From contig NZ_CH724131.1 of assembly GCF_000152725.1 (NCBI RefSeq), positions 3,361,416-3,425,415 of the forward strand: DNA of 64,000 bases, written 5' to 3'. The notes under the pieces are model-generated. The model had not been told where the DNA came from. It was given only the letters and a program-made list of their open reading frames with translations, and ran no database searches. Below, piece by piece: positions 1-9,491 of the stretch (position 1 is the first letter of the stretch; every line of letters begins with the position of its first letter). This DNA comes from Pseudooceanicola batsensis HTCC2597. GTDB lineage: Bacteria > Pseudomonadota > Alphaproteobacteria > Rhodobacterales > Rhodobacteraceae. Both the position numbers and the translations under genes were made by a program.

Positions 1-774
1 ATGCCGGGCTTCGCCACCGTCGCGATCCTGGCTTTCGTGCTGCTCTACGTGCCGATCGTCACCATGGTGATCTACAGCTTCAACGCCTCGGACAGCGTGG
101 CGCTCTGGGGCGGCTTCTCGACCCGCTGGTACGCCATCGCCTGGGAGAACGATTTCGTGCAGGAGGCCACGATCCGCTCGCTGGTCATCGCCACCTCGGC
201 CGCCGTCATCGCCTCGACCCTGGCCACGATGGCGGCCCTCGGCACAACCCGGCGCAAGCGCTTCAGGGGGCAGACGCTGATCTACGTGATGATCAACCAG
301 CCGCTCATGGTGCCCGAGATCGTCACCGCCGTCGCCCTGCTGATCTTCTTCGCCGCGATCAAGACCGCGACCGGCTACACCGGCCTCGCCTACCTGATCC
401 TCGCGCATTCGGCCTTCTGCGTGCCCTTCGCCTACCTGCCGATCCGCGCCCGTCTCGAAGGCATGGACCTGACGCTGGAACGCGCGGCGGCGGACCTCTA
501 CGCCACGCCCTTCCAGACCTTCCGCCGCATCACCCTGCCGCTCATGGCGCCCGGCATCGCCGCAGGCGCCATGCTGAGCTTCGTCATTTCGCTCGATGAC
601 GTTATCATCACCGAGTTCGTCAAATCCGCCGGACAGGATACGCTGCCGACCTACATGCTGGGTCAGCTGCGCCGCGCGGTCACGCCCGAGGTCAACGCGA
701 TCTCCACGGCGCTGCTTGTGCTGACAGTTCTTCTGCTGACGGCCTTCTTCCTGCTGACAAGAAAACGGGGATGA
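1..774 (+). CDS. potC: Polyamine ABC transporter permease, PotC/PotI type (5' end possibly cut)
   Basis: Inner-membrane permease half of a spermidine/putrescine import system. The 257-residue product is almost entirely hydrophobic helices and carries the ABC-permease EAA loop around residues 160-180 (ERAAADLYATP followed by RRITLPLMAPG), which docks on the ATPase subunit. PotC proteins are usually about 260 residues, so little or nothing is missing, but the first base of the window is the A of the ATG, so a start slightly upstream cannot be excluded. It ends 29 bases before the binding-protein start and is clearly co-transcribed with it. The ATPase and partner permease would be expected upstream, outside the window. 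Confidence 0.88.
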   Translation: MPGFATVAILAFVLLYVPIVTMVIYSFNASDSVALWGGFSTRWYAIAWENDFVQEATIRSLVIATSAAVIASTLATMAALGTTRRKRFRGQTLIYVMINQPLMVPEIVTAVALLIFFAAIKTATGYTGLAYLILAHSAFCVPFAYLPIRARLEGMDLTLERAAADLYATPFQTFRRITLPLMAPGIAAGAMLSFVISLDDVIITEFVKSAGQDTLPTYMLGQLRRAVTPEVNAISTALLVLTVLLLTAFFLLTRKRG

Positions 775-803
775 ACCCCGGACCAACCCGACAAGGAGCC
801 ATC

Positions 804-1826
804 ATGAAACTGGTATTCACTTCCGCCCTCGCCCTCGCCGCCGCCACCGCGGCCCATGCCGAGGGCGAACTCAACATCTACAACTGGGGCAACTACACCA
901 ACCCCAAGCTGATCGAGAAGTTCGAACAGGAGCACGACGTCGACGTCACCATCACGGATTTCGACTCCAACACCACCGCGCTCGCCAAGATCGAGGCCGG
1001 CGGCCATGGCTTCGACATCGTCGTGCCCACGCACAGCTACGTGCAGATCTACGTGGGCAAGGACCTGCTGATGAAGCCCGGCATCCCCGAGATGGAGAAT
1101 TACGACAACATCTCGGACAACTGGAAGAACGTCGACTGGGATCCGAACCGCGAATACACCGTGCCGTGGCAATGGGGGACCACCGGCGTCGCGGTCAATA
1201 CCTCGGCCTATGACGGCGATATCAACACCTCGGCCATCTGGCTCGACACGCCCGAGGAACTGGTCGGGAAGGTCAACGTCGTGCCCGAGATGCAGGACGT
1301 CATGAACCTCGCCGTGATGTACATGGGCGGCGAGCCCTGCACCGACGACCGCGACCTTCTGCGCGAGGTCCGCGACAAGCTGGTCGAGGCCAAGTCCGAC
1401 TGGATGTCCATGGACTACGGCATGACCGAGAAAATGTCGAACGGCGACGTCATGGCGAGCGTGAACTGGAACGGCTCGACCTTCCGCGCGCGGCTGAACA
1501 ATCCCGACGTGGCCTATGGTTACCCGAAGGAGGGCTATATCGTCTGGATGGACAACGTGGCGATCCTGAAGGACGCGCAGAACGTCGAGAACGCCAAGCT
1601 GTTCATGAACTTCATCATGGATCCGGAAAACGCCGCGTTGATCTCGGAATTCGCCCGCTACGCCAACGGCATCGACGGCTCCGAGGAGTACATGCCCGAA
1701 GAGATGAAATCCGCCCCCGAGATCGTGGTCCCAGACGAGCTGAAGGCGGCGGGCAAGTTCACCTCCTCCTGCCCGAAGGAGGTCCAGGATCTCTACACGG
1801 CGATCTGGACCGACCTGCAGAAGTAA
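804..1826 (+). CDS. potD: Periplasmic polyamine-binding protein, PotD/PotF family
   Basis: Solute-binding protein that delivers spermidine or putrescine to the adjacent permease. The start at 804 is chosen because AAGGAG lies 6 bases upstream and because it gives a clean 19-residue signal peptide ending AHA before EGELNIYNWGNY, the family's characteristic N-terminal strand. An in-frame ATG at 771 overlaps the permease stop and is less likely. The mature protein (about 320 residues) has typical PotD/PotF patches (FDIVVPTHSYV, WQWGTTGVAVN). The exact polyamine preference cannot be read from the sequence. A perfect 10-bp inverted repeat follows the stop. Confidence 0.9.
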   Translation: MKLVFTSALALAAATAAHAEGELNIYNWGNYTNPKLIEKFEQEHDVDVTITDFDSNTTALAKIEAGGHGFDIVVPTHSYVQIYVGKDLLMKPGIPEMENYDNISDNWKNVDWDPNREYTVPWQWGTTGVAVNTSAYDGDINTSAIWLDTPEELVGKVNVVPEMQDVMNLAVMYMGGEPCTDDRDLLREVRDKLVEAKSDWMSMDYGMTEKMSNGDVMASVNWNGSTFRARLNNPDVAYGYPKEGYIVWMDNVAILKDAQNVENAKLFMNFIMDPENAALISEFARYANGIDGSEEYMPEEMKSAPEIVVPDELKAAGKFTSSCPKEVQDLYTAIWTDLQK

Positions 1827-1845
1827 GGCCCATCCCCGGCCAAGG

Positions 1846-1870
1846 GCGTTCCCGGGCGTACCGGGAACGC
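1846..1870. repeat. Perfect inverted repeat after potD
   Basis: Two 10-base arms (GCGTTCCCGG and CCGGGAACGC) flank a 5-base loop 20 bases after the potD stop. It could form a strong hairpin in the transcript and protect the 3' end, but no T-run follows, so it is not a classical intrinsic terminator. Confidence 0.6.
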
Positions 1871-1876
1871 GCACAG

Positions 1877-2072
1877 CCACGCGTCCCGGGCTTGCCCCGG
1901 GACCTACCCGCCAGCCGTACCGCGGCCACGCGTCCCGGGCTTGCCCCGGGACCTTCCCGCCAGCCGTACCGCGGCCACGCGTCCCGGGCTTGCCCCGGGA
2001 CCTCCCCGCCGGCCGTACCGCGGCCACGGATCCCGGGCTTGCTCCGGGACCTCCTCGCCGGCCGTACCGCGG
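1877..2072. repeat. Four tandem copies of a 49-bp GC-rich repeat
   Basis: Four head-to-tail units start at 1877, 1926, 1975 and 2024 with an exact 49-base period and only a few differences. Each contains the near-palindrome TCCCGGGCTTGCCCCGGGA followed by a CCGTACCGCGG block, so each can form a hairpin. The units fill almost the whole 312-base gap between potD and the convergent kinase gene. The near-identity of the copies points to recent slippage or amplification. They are not CRISPR: there are no unique spacers. Confidence 0.85.
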
Positions 2073-2138
2073 TCAAGTCCGGGGGCGACGCCATCCCCGC
2101 TGTGACCCTTCCGCTCCGATGGTTCCGGCGCGCGGGAC

Positions 2139-4931
2139 TCATCCCCCGAACGGCGCGTTCGCCTTCTTGAGTCTTTCCAGCAAGGGCGCGATGGCGGGAC
2201 GGCTGTTGATATCCCTAAGCGCCTTGTTGTAGTCGATCACCTGCTGCCGCTTGGCCTCGATCGTCTTGTTGATCTCCGCCCGCCGCACCTCGCTGACCGG
2301 CGCGATGCCCTTCTTCGCGTCGTCGATCGCATCATTGTACTTGGCGATGTCCGCGACTTCCCACTTCCGGTAATTTGTGATCTCGGTGTGCAGCTGCGAC
2401 CCCGGCGTCAACTCGGGCAGGCGACTGTCGTATTTCTTGACCTTCGCCTCCGCCGCCAGGATCCGCCGTTCGTTGAGCCGGACGATCTCGGTCGCCGCGC
2501 CGCCGTCCCGCTCCCGCTCCAGCCTGCGGATCTCGCCTTCGGCAAAATTGATCTCCTCCTGGATCTGCGCCACTTCGCTGCCGACCGCGTTGGAATAGGC
2601 GGTCGAGGCCGCGCGCAGTTCCTCCAGATCGGCCTTGTCGTAGGACTTGGTATCTTCGAGGAAAGAGCTCAGCAGGATCGCCTCCATCGCCGGGCGCTTG
2701 TCGGGATCCTCCTCCAGCATCGCGTTGCGCAGCCGTTCGAACGCCGTCTGCTCGACCGCCTCGCCGCTGTCGTCCTTCGTCTGGACCTCGACCTCGCTCG
2801 CCATCTTGCGGTCGTTGTGACGTGCCATGCCGCGGTAGGGGTCGCCCAGCTGGTCCAGCAGCGTCGTCAGCGAATAGACGTCGGATTTCGACGACATCTC
2901 CTCGCCGGAGATCAGCTCAGGCGACTGGTAGCCCGGTGTGCCCTGGCCCGGGTTGTCGACCTTGCCGCCCCGCTGGCTCATCGACTGCGCAAGACCGAAA
3001 TCCCCCAGCTTCACGTGGCCGTCCTCCGACATGAAGACGTTCAGGTCCTTCAGGTCGAAATGCGTCATGTGGTGGTCTTCCATGGTCTTGAGCGCCATCA
3101 CCACCTCGCGCAGGTTCTCCTTGATCATGGCCTGGTGCGCCTCCTGCGAGATCGCGCCGGTTTCGGCCAGGGCCCGGTTCACCCCGTTCTGCTTGTTCAG
3201 GTTGCCGCCCTGCGCATATTCCATCGCCACCAGGGGCACGCCGTCGGGGCTCATCACCACGCCCTTCATGTCGACGAGGTTGGGGTGACCGTCGCCGTTG
3301 CGTCCGCCGGTCGCCTGGTTGTGGTTGCGCGCCTCGTCGGCGAATTCCTTCTTTGTTCCGGGATCCTCCTCGTTGCCTTCAAGCGGCGTCTTCAGCACGA
3401 TCTCCTCGCCGTTCGGCCCCCGGAAGGTGAATACGCGCCCGCCGCCGCCGCTGCCGAACTCCCGGCCCTTGGTATAGGTCTCGCCGTTCAGCGTGATCGT
3501 CGCGTAGTCCGCCGTCGCCTTGTTGGGGAACTGGTCCATCACGCGGTTGTTGGCATTCTTGGCCAGCGCCTCGACAACCTGCTTGGTCTTGGGCGGAAGA
3601 TCCTCCTTGGAGCCGCGCAGCCCCATGCCGGTCATGTAGTCCTTTTCCCATTCGTCCAGCGACTTGGTGGCGAGATCCAGCATCTCGTCGCCGTAGGGAT
3701 CGTCCTCGATCAGGTCGTCCAGCTCGTCGTTGAAGACCGAGGCCGCATGCGCCACGAACGCCTGCCGTTCCCTGTCCGGCGCATGTTCATAGGGCAGCTC
3801 GTCCAGCCCCGCGCACATGCCGCCCACATCGAATTTCGGCGGCGCGCGGAACGTGTCGCCCGTGTCGCCCGGGCCATAGTCGTCGCCCGCGCGCCAGCCC
3901 TCGCTGTCCGCACTGATCTCGTCGCGGTCCCGCATGAGCGCCTGCCGCATCTCCTCTTTCGCGCGCTCGATCCGCTCCTCTTCCAGCTTGATGAGATGCG
4001 GGAATTCCGCCCGGTTGCCCTGTTCGCTGACGCCCACCTCGCCCTTTGAATTCACCGCCGGCCCGTTCTCGCGCTGCTGAAAGCTCGAGAGGTCCAGGAT
4101 GGCCCGCTTGCGGCCGAGGAAATCCTCGCGCTTGTCCTTGATGATGGTTTCGATCTGCGACTGGATCGGCTGCGGATTGAGCGGGTCGTCATTGGCGAAG
4201 AACCCGCGGATCTGCGCGATCAGCGTATCGACGGGACCGGTATTCGTGGCCGGGTTGTCCTCCTTGATGATCGCGATGTTGCGTTCCGCATTGGCGAGGA
4301 TCGTTTCCACGTCCTTCTTGCTGCCGACCGGCGAGATGTAGCTTCCCTTCAGAGTGGGAATCTCGGACCGGGCCCTCTGGTCGGCTGCGTCCATCTCCTT
4401 TTCGTACTGCGCGATGGTGTTGCTCAGCAGCGTATACTGCTCCAGGGCGCTTTCGAAATCCGGTTCGGCGGCCAACACCGGCAGCCGCGCGATGCCGTTC
4501 ACGGGGCCGTCATGGCCGACCCGGACCCGGGGCATGATCCCGGCGGAATAGTCCACCACCCTCTGCAGTTCGCGCTGCAGGCCCTGCAGCTTGGTCTGCA
4601 GCTCCGTCGGGTCGAGATCGCTGCGTTCCTGGTCGCGGGTGTCCCGCGCGTCCTTCTTGATCTGGTTCAGCGCCTTGTAGGCGGCCTTGAGATCGCTCGA
4701 TTTCGCGTCCGTCTGGCTTTCCAGCGGATCGGTGACCGCCTTGAGCCTCTGCACAAGACCGGCCTTGCCGTCACTATCGGCGGGCAGCGCGTCGATGGCC
4801 GCCTCGACCTTCTCCTTGCGGCGCCAGAACTTCTCCATCGCCTTCGAGAGGCCCTTCTTCTTCATCCGTCCGACATCCTGATAGCTCGTGTATTTTTCGA
4901 GCCATGCGATCATTTTCGGTGTCAATGCCAT
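2139..4931 (-). CDS. Large Ser/Thr protein kinase, eukaryotic-like, non-RD type
   Basis: 930-residue predicted cytoplasmic kinase. The start at 4931 is preceded by GGGAGG; the frame stays open further upstream only because it runs antisense through putR. The first ~470 residues are charged and helical without a recognised domain. A kinase domain spans about 485-790: glycine loop GSGGGGRV (near 490), VLK lysine, catalytic loop HFDLKDLN (near 624), GDFGLA (near 645) and activation segment GTPGYQSPE. The usual HRD arginine is Phe, so it is a non-RD kinase. The last ~140 residues look coiled-coil (EEINFAEGEIRRLERERD). No signal peptide or membrane segment is visible. Neighbours give no clue to substrates. 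Confidence 0.85.
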   Translation of the reverse strand: MALTPKMIAWLEKYTSYQDVGRMKKKGLSKAMEKFWRRKEKVEAAIDALPADSDGKAGLVQRLKAVTDPLESQTDAKSSDLKAAYKALNQIKKDARDTRDQERSDLDPTELQTKLQGLQRELQRVVDYSAGIMPRVRVGHDGPVNGIARLPVLAAEPDFESALEQYTLLSNTIAQYEKEMDAADQRARSEIPTLKGSYISPVGSKKDVETILANAERNIAIIKEDNPATNTGPVDTLIAQIRGFFANDDPLNPQPIQSQIETIIKDKREDFLGRKRAILDLSSFQQRENGPAVNSKGEVGVSEQGNRAEFPHLIKLEEERIERAKEEMRQALMRDRDEISADSEGWRAGDDYGPGDTGDTFRAPPKFDVGGMCAGLDELPYEHAPDRERQAFVAHAASVFNDELDDLIEDDPYGDEMLDLATKSLDEWEKDYMTGMGLRGSKEDLPPKTKQVVEALAKNANNRVMDQFPNKATADYATITLNGETYTKGREFGSGGGGRVFTFRGPNGEEIVLKTPLEGNEEDPGTKKEFADEARNHNQATGGRNGDGHPNLVDMKGVVMSPDGVPLVAMEYAQGGNLNKQNGVNRALAETGAISQEAHQAMIKENLREVVMALKTMEDHHMTHFDLKDLNVFMSEDGHVKLGDFGLAQSMSQRGGKVDNPGQGTPGYQSPELISGEEMSSKSDVYSLTTLLDQLGDPYRGMARHNDRKMASEVEVQTKDDSGEAVEQTAFERLRNAMLEEDPDKRPAMEAILLSSFLEDTKSYDKADLEELRAASTAYSNAVGSEVAQIQEEINFAEGEIRRLERERDGGAATEIVRLNERRILAAEAKVKKYDSRLPELTPGSQLHTEITNYRKWEVADIAKYNDAIDDAKKGIAPVSEVRRAEINKTIEAKRQQVIDYNKALRDINSRPAIAPLLERLKKANAPFGG

Positions 4932-5278
4932 CGTCCGGACCTCCCTCGTGCGTCTAGTTCGGATGCGCCTGTTGCCGGAGCCCGGACCTGCGCCTGGTGA
5001 ATTCTTCCGGGGCCCGGCGGACCGCCCCGGCCACCTTCCCCCGGTAGCCTCGGGCCGCCGCATCCGGCTTTCCCGTCGCCGTATCGCGTCAGCAGTGCCG
5101 CAATTGCCTGAAAGATATTCATGACCGCTTCCCCTACGGCAACCGATTTCTGCCGGAGGGGGGCGAAAAAGGGGCGGGAACCGCGTCCTGCCACCTGTCG
5201 CGTTCCGTTGATGATCGGGGTGGGGCGCTGCGGCGGGGCAGGCGGCATCCTCGGGTTCGACCCGGGGGGCTCCGGTTT
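4932..5278. other. 347-base gap upstream of the kinase gene
   Basis: Lies between the kinase start and the putR stop, both on the minus strand. It holds the presumed kinase promoter, which I cannot pinpoint, and a degenerate copy of the REP-like hairpin (ATCCTCGGG, then GACCCGGGG) at 5247-5266. A minus-strand reading frame beginning MNIFQAIAALLTRY at 5121 runs to 4922 and overlaps the kinase start. After 15 residues it becomes low-complexity Gly/Pro/Arg, so I do not call it a gene. Confidence 0.4.
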
Positions 5279-5758
5279 CTACGGCGTCACCCCGACCGCG
5301 GCGCCGTCCTTGACCACCTCCATCGCCATGAAGGTCGAGGTCTGCGCGACATGCGGCAGATGCGCCACGAGATCGGTCAGCGCCCGGCGATAGGCCGCGA
5401 CATCCCGAGTGCGGATCTTCAGCAGGTAGTCGTAGCCGCCCGCGATCATGTGGCATTCGGCGATTTCGGGCGCGGCGCGCACCGCCGCGTTGAACGCGTC
5501 CAGCGCGTCCGCCGTGGTCCGTTCCAGCGTCACCTGGACAAAGGCCACCTGCGCGAGGCCCAGCTTTCCGGCGTCCAGAGCGGCGTGATAACCTTGGATA
5601 TATCCCTCGGATTCCAGCCGCTTGACCCGCACGGTCACGGGCGTCTTCGACAATCCCACCCGATCGGCCAGGGCCGCCATGGACAGCCGCGCATCTTTGG
5701 CCAATGCGGAGAGGATGCGCCGGTCGATCCGGTCCAGTTCGTCTGTATTCTCGCTCAT
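5279..5758 (-). CDS. putR: Lrp/AsnC family regulator of proline utilisation (PutR-like)
   Basis: 159-residue transcription factor. Residues 8-60 form an AsnC-type winged helix-turn-helix (DRIDRRILSALAKDARLSMAALADRVGLSKTPV in two halves) and residues about 70-150 an RAM/effector domain (IAECHMIAGGYDYLLKI). It is divergent from putA across a 144-base intergenic region, the classic arrangement of PutR, which activates putA in response to proline in alphaproteobacteria. The function is inferred from family plus position. Confidence 0.88.
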   Translation of the reverse strand: MSENTDELDRIDRRILSALAKDARLSMAALADRVGLSKTPVTVRVKRLESEGYIQGYHAALDAGKLGLAQVAFVQVTLERTTADALDAFNAAVRAAPEIAECHMIAGGYDYLLKIRTRDVAAYRRALTDLVAHLPHVAQTSTFMAMEVVKDGAAVGVTP

Positions 5759-5806
5759 GCCGGTCAGATTGGCCTGAAACCGCTGTCAAGTACAGACCGG
5801 TAGGGC

Positions 5807-5816
5807 ACCGTACGGT
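5807..5816. promoter_or_regulatory. Palindrome in the putR-putA intergenic region, possible PutR site
   Basis: A perfect 10-base palindrome ACCGTACGGT sits in the middle of the 144-base divergent region, with a related ACCGGT half-site just before it at 5796-5801. Lrp-family proteins bind several weakly conserved palindromes, so this is a plausible operator. A TATGAT hexamer at 5852-5857 could be the putA -10 element. It has no good -35 partner, as expected for an activated promoter. Confidence 0.35.
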
Positions 5817-5902
5817 CGAAAATCAGTCCGGCACGACCCGGCCGGCTCGTGTATGATGACGCCCGGGAACGACAAGACCAGAACAACAAGAAAGGGGATC
5901 CC

Positions 5903-8900
5903 ATGCCGACAGAAACCCGCTCGACACTCCGCTCCGAGATGCGCGCCGCCACCCTCGGGCCCGAACCCGTCGCGCTGGACCGCCTGATCGAGACCGCCCG
6001 TCTCTCGGGCGACGACCGTGCGGCGATCTCGGAGCGGGCGGCCGGGCTGATCCGCAATGTCCGCGCCTCCTCCGAGCCCGGCATGATGGAGAGCTTCCTC
6101 GCCGAATACGGCCTCTCGACCAAAGAGGGGGTCGCGCTCATGTGCCTGGCCGAGGCGCTGCTGCGCGTGCCCGACGCCGAGACCATCGACGACCTGATCC
6201 AGGACAAGATCGCGCCGCACGATTGGGGCGCGCATGTGGGCGACAGCGGGTCGCTGATGGTCAACGCCTCGACCTGGGCGCTGATGCTCACCGGCCGCGT
6301 GCTTGACGACGAAGAGGATGACGGCGTGGTCGGCGCCCTGCGCGGCATGGTCCGCCGCCTGGGCGAGCCGGTGATCCGCACCGCCGTCGGCCGCGCCATG
6401 CGCGAGATGGGGGCGCAGTTCGTGCTCGGCCGCGACATCCGCGAGGCGATGAAGAACGCCCGCGAGCGCGAGAAGCAGGGATATACCTACAGTTACGACA
6501 TGCTGGGCGAGGCCGCGCGCACCGATGCCGACGCCATGCGCTATCACGGCGCCTATGCCCAGGCCATCGCCGCCATCGCCGCCAAGGCCGATGGCCCGGA
6601 CGTGCGCAGCAACCCCGGCATATCGGTCAAGCTCTCGGCCCTGCATCCCCGATACGAGGTCGCGCATCGCGACGAGATGCTGCCCGAGCTGGTCGCCCGC
6701 ACCCTGCAACTCGCCCGGGCCGCCCGCGACGCCGGCATCGGCTTCAATATCGACGCCGAGGAACAGGACCGGCTCGACCTGTCGCTCGACGTGATCGAGG
6801 CGGTTCTCTCGGACGAGAGCCTCGCCGGATGGGACGGTTTCGGCGTCGTCGTCCAGGCCTACGGCCCCCGTGCGGCCCATGTGATCGACTGGCTGCGGGA
6901 CCTGGCCCTGGCGCTCGACCGCAGGATCATGGTCCGGCTGGTCAAGGGCGCCTATTGGGACACCGAGATCAAGCTCGCGCAGGTCGAGGGGCTGGACGGC
7001 TTTCCCGTCTTCACCCGCAAGGCCAATACCGATGTCAGCTATATCTCCTGCGCGAAGAAGCTGCTCGAATACCGCGACCGCATCTATCCGCAGTTCGCGA
7101 CCCACAATGCCCATACCGTCGCCGCCATCCTCCACATGGCCGGCAACGACCGCGACAGTTTCGAATTCCAGCGTCTGCACGGCATGGGCGAGGCGCTGCA
7201 CCACAGCGTGCTGACGGACGAGACCACGCGCTGCCGCATCTACGCGCCGGTGGGCGCGCATCGCGACCTGCTGGCCTATCTCGTGCGGCGGCTGCTCGAG
7301 AACGGCGCGAATTCCTCCTTCGTGCATCAGATCGTCGACGAGAACGTCGCGCCCGAAACCATCGCCCGCGACCCGTTCGACCAGTGCGATCCCACGCCCA
7401 ACCCGGCGATCACCCACCCGTTCGCCATCTTCGGCAGGGACCGGAAGAACGCGAAGGGATGGGATCTGAGCGACCCGCTGGACCTCGCCGAGATCGAGGC
7501 GGGGCGCGGGCGCTTCGCGGCCCCCCACCAGTGGGAGGCGGGCGCGGGCAGCGCCCCCCGCGAAATCCGCAATCCCGCCCTGCCGAATGACGTGGTGGGC
7601 CGTGTCTACGAGGCCTCGGCCAAGGACGTGACCGCCGCCATCGACGCCGCCACAGCCGCCCAGCCCGGCTGGGCCGCGACCCCGGTGGCCGAACGCGCGG
7701 AAATCCTGCGCCGCATCGCCGACCTCTACGAGGAAAACGCCGAACAGGTCTTCGCCCTCTGTACCCGCGAGGCCGGCAAGACCCTGGCCGACGGCGTGGC
7801 CGAGGTGCGCGAGGCGGTCGACTTCCTGCGCTACTACGCCAACCAGGCCCCCCGCGCCGAGAGGGACAGCGCCGCGCGCGGGGTCATCGCCTGCATCTCG
7901 CCCTGGAACTTTCCGCTGGCCATCTTCACCGGCCAGATCGCCGCCGCGCTGGTGACGGGCAATGCCGTGATCGCCAAGCCCGCCGAACAGACGCCGCTGG
8001 TCGCGGGCCTCGCCACCCGGCTGATGCACGAGGCCGGCATTCCCCGGGATGTGCTTCACCTGCTGCCGGGCGACGGCCCCTCGGTCGGCGCGCCGCTGAC
8101 GGCGGATCCGCGCATCGCCGGGGTCTGCTTCACCGGCTCGACAGACGTGGCGCAGATCATCAACCGCCAGCTTGCCGAGACCGCGCCCGACGCCATGCTG
8201 ATCGCCGAGACCGGCGGGCTGAACGCCATGATCGTCGACAGCACCGCGCTGCCCGAACAGGCGATCCGGGATATCCTCGCCTCGTCCTTCCAGTCCGCCG
8301 GCCAGCGCTGTTCCGCCCTGCGCGTCCTCTATGTCCAGCGGGATGTCGAGGAACGCGTGCTCGGCATGCTGTACGGCGCGATGGACGCGCTGCGCATGGG
8401 CGATCCGTGGTATCTCTCGACCGATGTCGGCCCGGTCATCGACGAAGAGGCCCGCGAGGGCATCACCGCCTATTGCGACGAAATGGAAGCGAAGGGCCGC
8501 CTGCTCAAGCGGCTGGATCACGCGGGCGAGGGGCTGCACGTCCCGCCCCATGTCTTCCGCGTCTCGGGCATCGGCGAGATGCAGCGCGAGATCTTCGGGC
8601 CCGTCCTCCATGTCGCGCGCTTCGATGCCGAGGAGTTGGACAGCGTCATCGCCGAGGTGAACGCCAAGGGTTATGGCCTGACCTTCGGTCTGCACACCCG
8701 CATCGACATCCGCGTCCAGCAGGTCGTCGACCGGCTGCGCGTCGGCAACCTCTATGTCAACCGCAACCAGATCGGCGCCATCGTCGGCTCCCAGCCCTTC
8801 GGAGGCGAGGGCCTCTCGGGCACCGGACCCAAGGCGGGCGGACCGAACTACCTGCCCCGCTTCCGCAAGCGCGCGGCGGGCGGGATCACGGTCTCGGATG

Positions 8901-9487
8901 CCCCGAAGGTCGAGGAGACGGTTCTGGACAAGGCCCTCGCGGACCTCGACGCGCAGCACTGGCACCGGCGGCCGGACCGCGTCTCGGCGCTGCGCTCCGC
9001 CCTGCGCGGCGCGGCCGGCGACGCGATGAGCGCGGCCGCCGCGCTCGACATGGGGCCGATCGACCTGCCGGGGCCGACGGGGGAATCCAACCGCCTGACG
9101 CTTTTCCCGCGCGGCACGGTCCTCTGCCTCGGCCCGGACCCCGAGCTCCTGCTGGACCAGACGGTGCAGGCGCTCGCCGCCGGCAACGCCGTGCTGGCCG
9201 TGGCGCCCGAGGCCCGCAAGGCCCTGGCTCCGCTGACCGGGGCCGGCGCGCCGCTGCACGTGATCGACGGACAGGTGGACCCGGCGATGCTCGGGTCGCT
9301 GGCCATGGACGCGGTCGCCAGCGCGGATGCAGCCGCTTGCCGGAAACCGCTGGCCGAGCGCGACGGCCCGATCCTGCCGCTGATCACCGAGCGCATCGCG
9401 CCCTCGGCCTATACGCTGGAACGCGCGGTCTGCGTCGACACCACCGCCGCCGGCGGCAATGCCAGCCTTCTGGCGCAGGCGGGATAG
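5903..9487 (+). CDS. putA: Bifunctional proline dehydrogenase / P5C dehydrogenase PutA
   Basis: Oxidises proline to glutamate in two steps: an FAD-dependent proline dehydrogenase barrel (about residues 85-450) and an NAD-dependent aldehyde dehydrogenase (about 530-980). The second has the signature GVIACISPWNFPLAI, a catalytic Glu in AETGGLN near 770 and a catalytic Cys in SAGQRCSALR near 803. The remaining C-terminal ~200 residues match the extra domain of long PutAs. Start 5903 is chosen over 5849 because AAAGGGGA precedes it. At 1194 residues there is no N-terminal ribbon-helix-helix, so this PutA cannot repress itself, fitting control by the divergent PutR. Confidence 0.96.
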   Translation: MPTETRSTLRSEMRAATLGPEPVALDRLIETARLSGDDRAAISERAAGLIRNVRASSEPGMMESFLAEYGLSTKEGVALMCLAEALLRVPDAETIDDLIQDKIAPHDWGAHVGDSGSLMVNASTWALMLTGRVLDDEEDDGVVGALRGMVRRLGEPVIRTAVGRAMREMGAQFVLGRDIREAMKNAREREKQGYTYSYDMLGEAARTDADAMRYHGAYAQAIAAIAAKADGPDVRSNPGISVKLSALHPRYEVAHRDEMLPELVARTLQLARAARDAGIGFNIDAEEQDRLDLSLDVIEAVLSDESLAGWDGFGVVVQAYGPRAAHVIDWLRDLALALDRRIMVRLVKGAYWDTEIKLAQVEGLDGFPVFTRKANTDVSYISCAKKLLEYRDRIYPQFATHNAHTVAAILHMAGNDRDSFEFQRLHGMGEALHHSVLTDETTRCRIYAPVGAHRDLLAYLVRRLLENGANSSFVHQIVDENVAPETIARDPFDQCDPTPNPAITHPFAIFGRDRKNAKGWDLSDPLDLAEIEAGRGRFAAPHQWEAGAGSAPREIRNPALPNDVVGRVYEASAKDVTAAIDAATAAQPGWAATPVAERAEILRRIADLYEENAEQVFALCTREAGKTLADGVAEVREAVDFLRYYANQAPRAERDSAARGVIACISPWNFPLAIFTGQIAAALVTGNAVIAKPAEQTPLVAGLATRLMHEAGIPRDVLHLLPGDGPSVGAPLTADPRIAGVCFTGSTDVAQIINRQLAETAPDAMLIAETGGLNAMIVDSTALPEQAIRDILASSFQSAGQRCSALRVLYVQRDVEERVLGMLYGAMDALRMGDPWYLSTDVGPVIDEEAREGITAYCDEMEAKGRLLKRLDHAGEGLHVPPHVFRVSGIGEMQREIFGPVLHVARFDAEELDSVIAEVNAKGYGLTFGLHTRIDIRVQQVVDRLRVGNLYVNRNQIGAIVGSQPFGGEGLSGTGPKAGGPNYLPRFRKRAAGGITVSDAPKVEETVLDKALADLDAQHWHRRPDRVSALRSALRGAAGDAMSAAAALDMGPIDLPGPTGESNRLTLFPRGTVLCLGPDPELLLDQTVQALAAGNAVLAVAPEARKALAPLTGAGAPLHVIDGQVDPAMLGSLAMDAVASADAAACRKPLAERDGPILPLITERIAPSAYTLERAVCVDTTAAGGNASLLAQAG

Positions 9488-9491
9488 GGAT

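Noticed and set aside
663..2027. 454-codon minus-strand frame across potD
   Set aside because: Antisense to a potD with signal peptide and conserved family patches.
1877..2072. 49-bp repeats as a CRISPR array
   Set aside because: Units abut with no unique spacers and no cas genes are present.
4922..5121. Small minus-strand frame beginning MNIFQAIAALLTRY
   Set aside because: Only the first 15 residues look protein-like; the rest is Gly/Pro/Arg low complexity and it overlaps the kinase start.
4932..5789. N-terminal extension of the kinase frame through putR
   Set aside because: The extension is antisense-frame translation of the putR region; the kinase has a good ribosome site at 4931.
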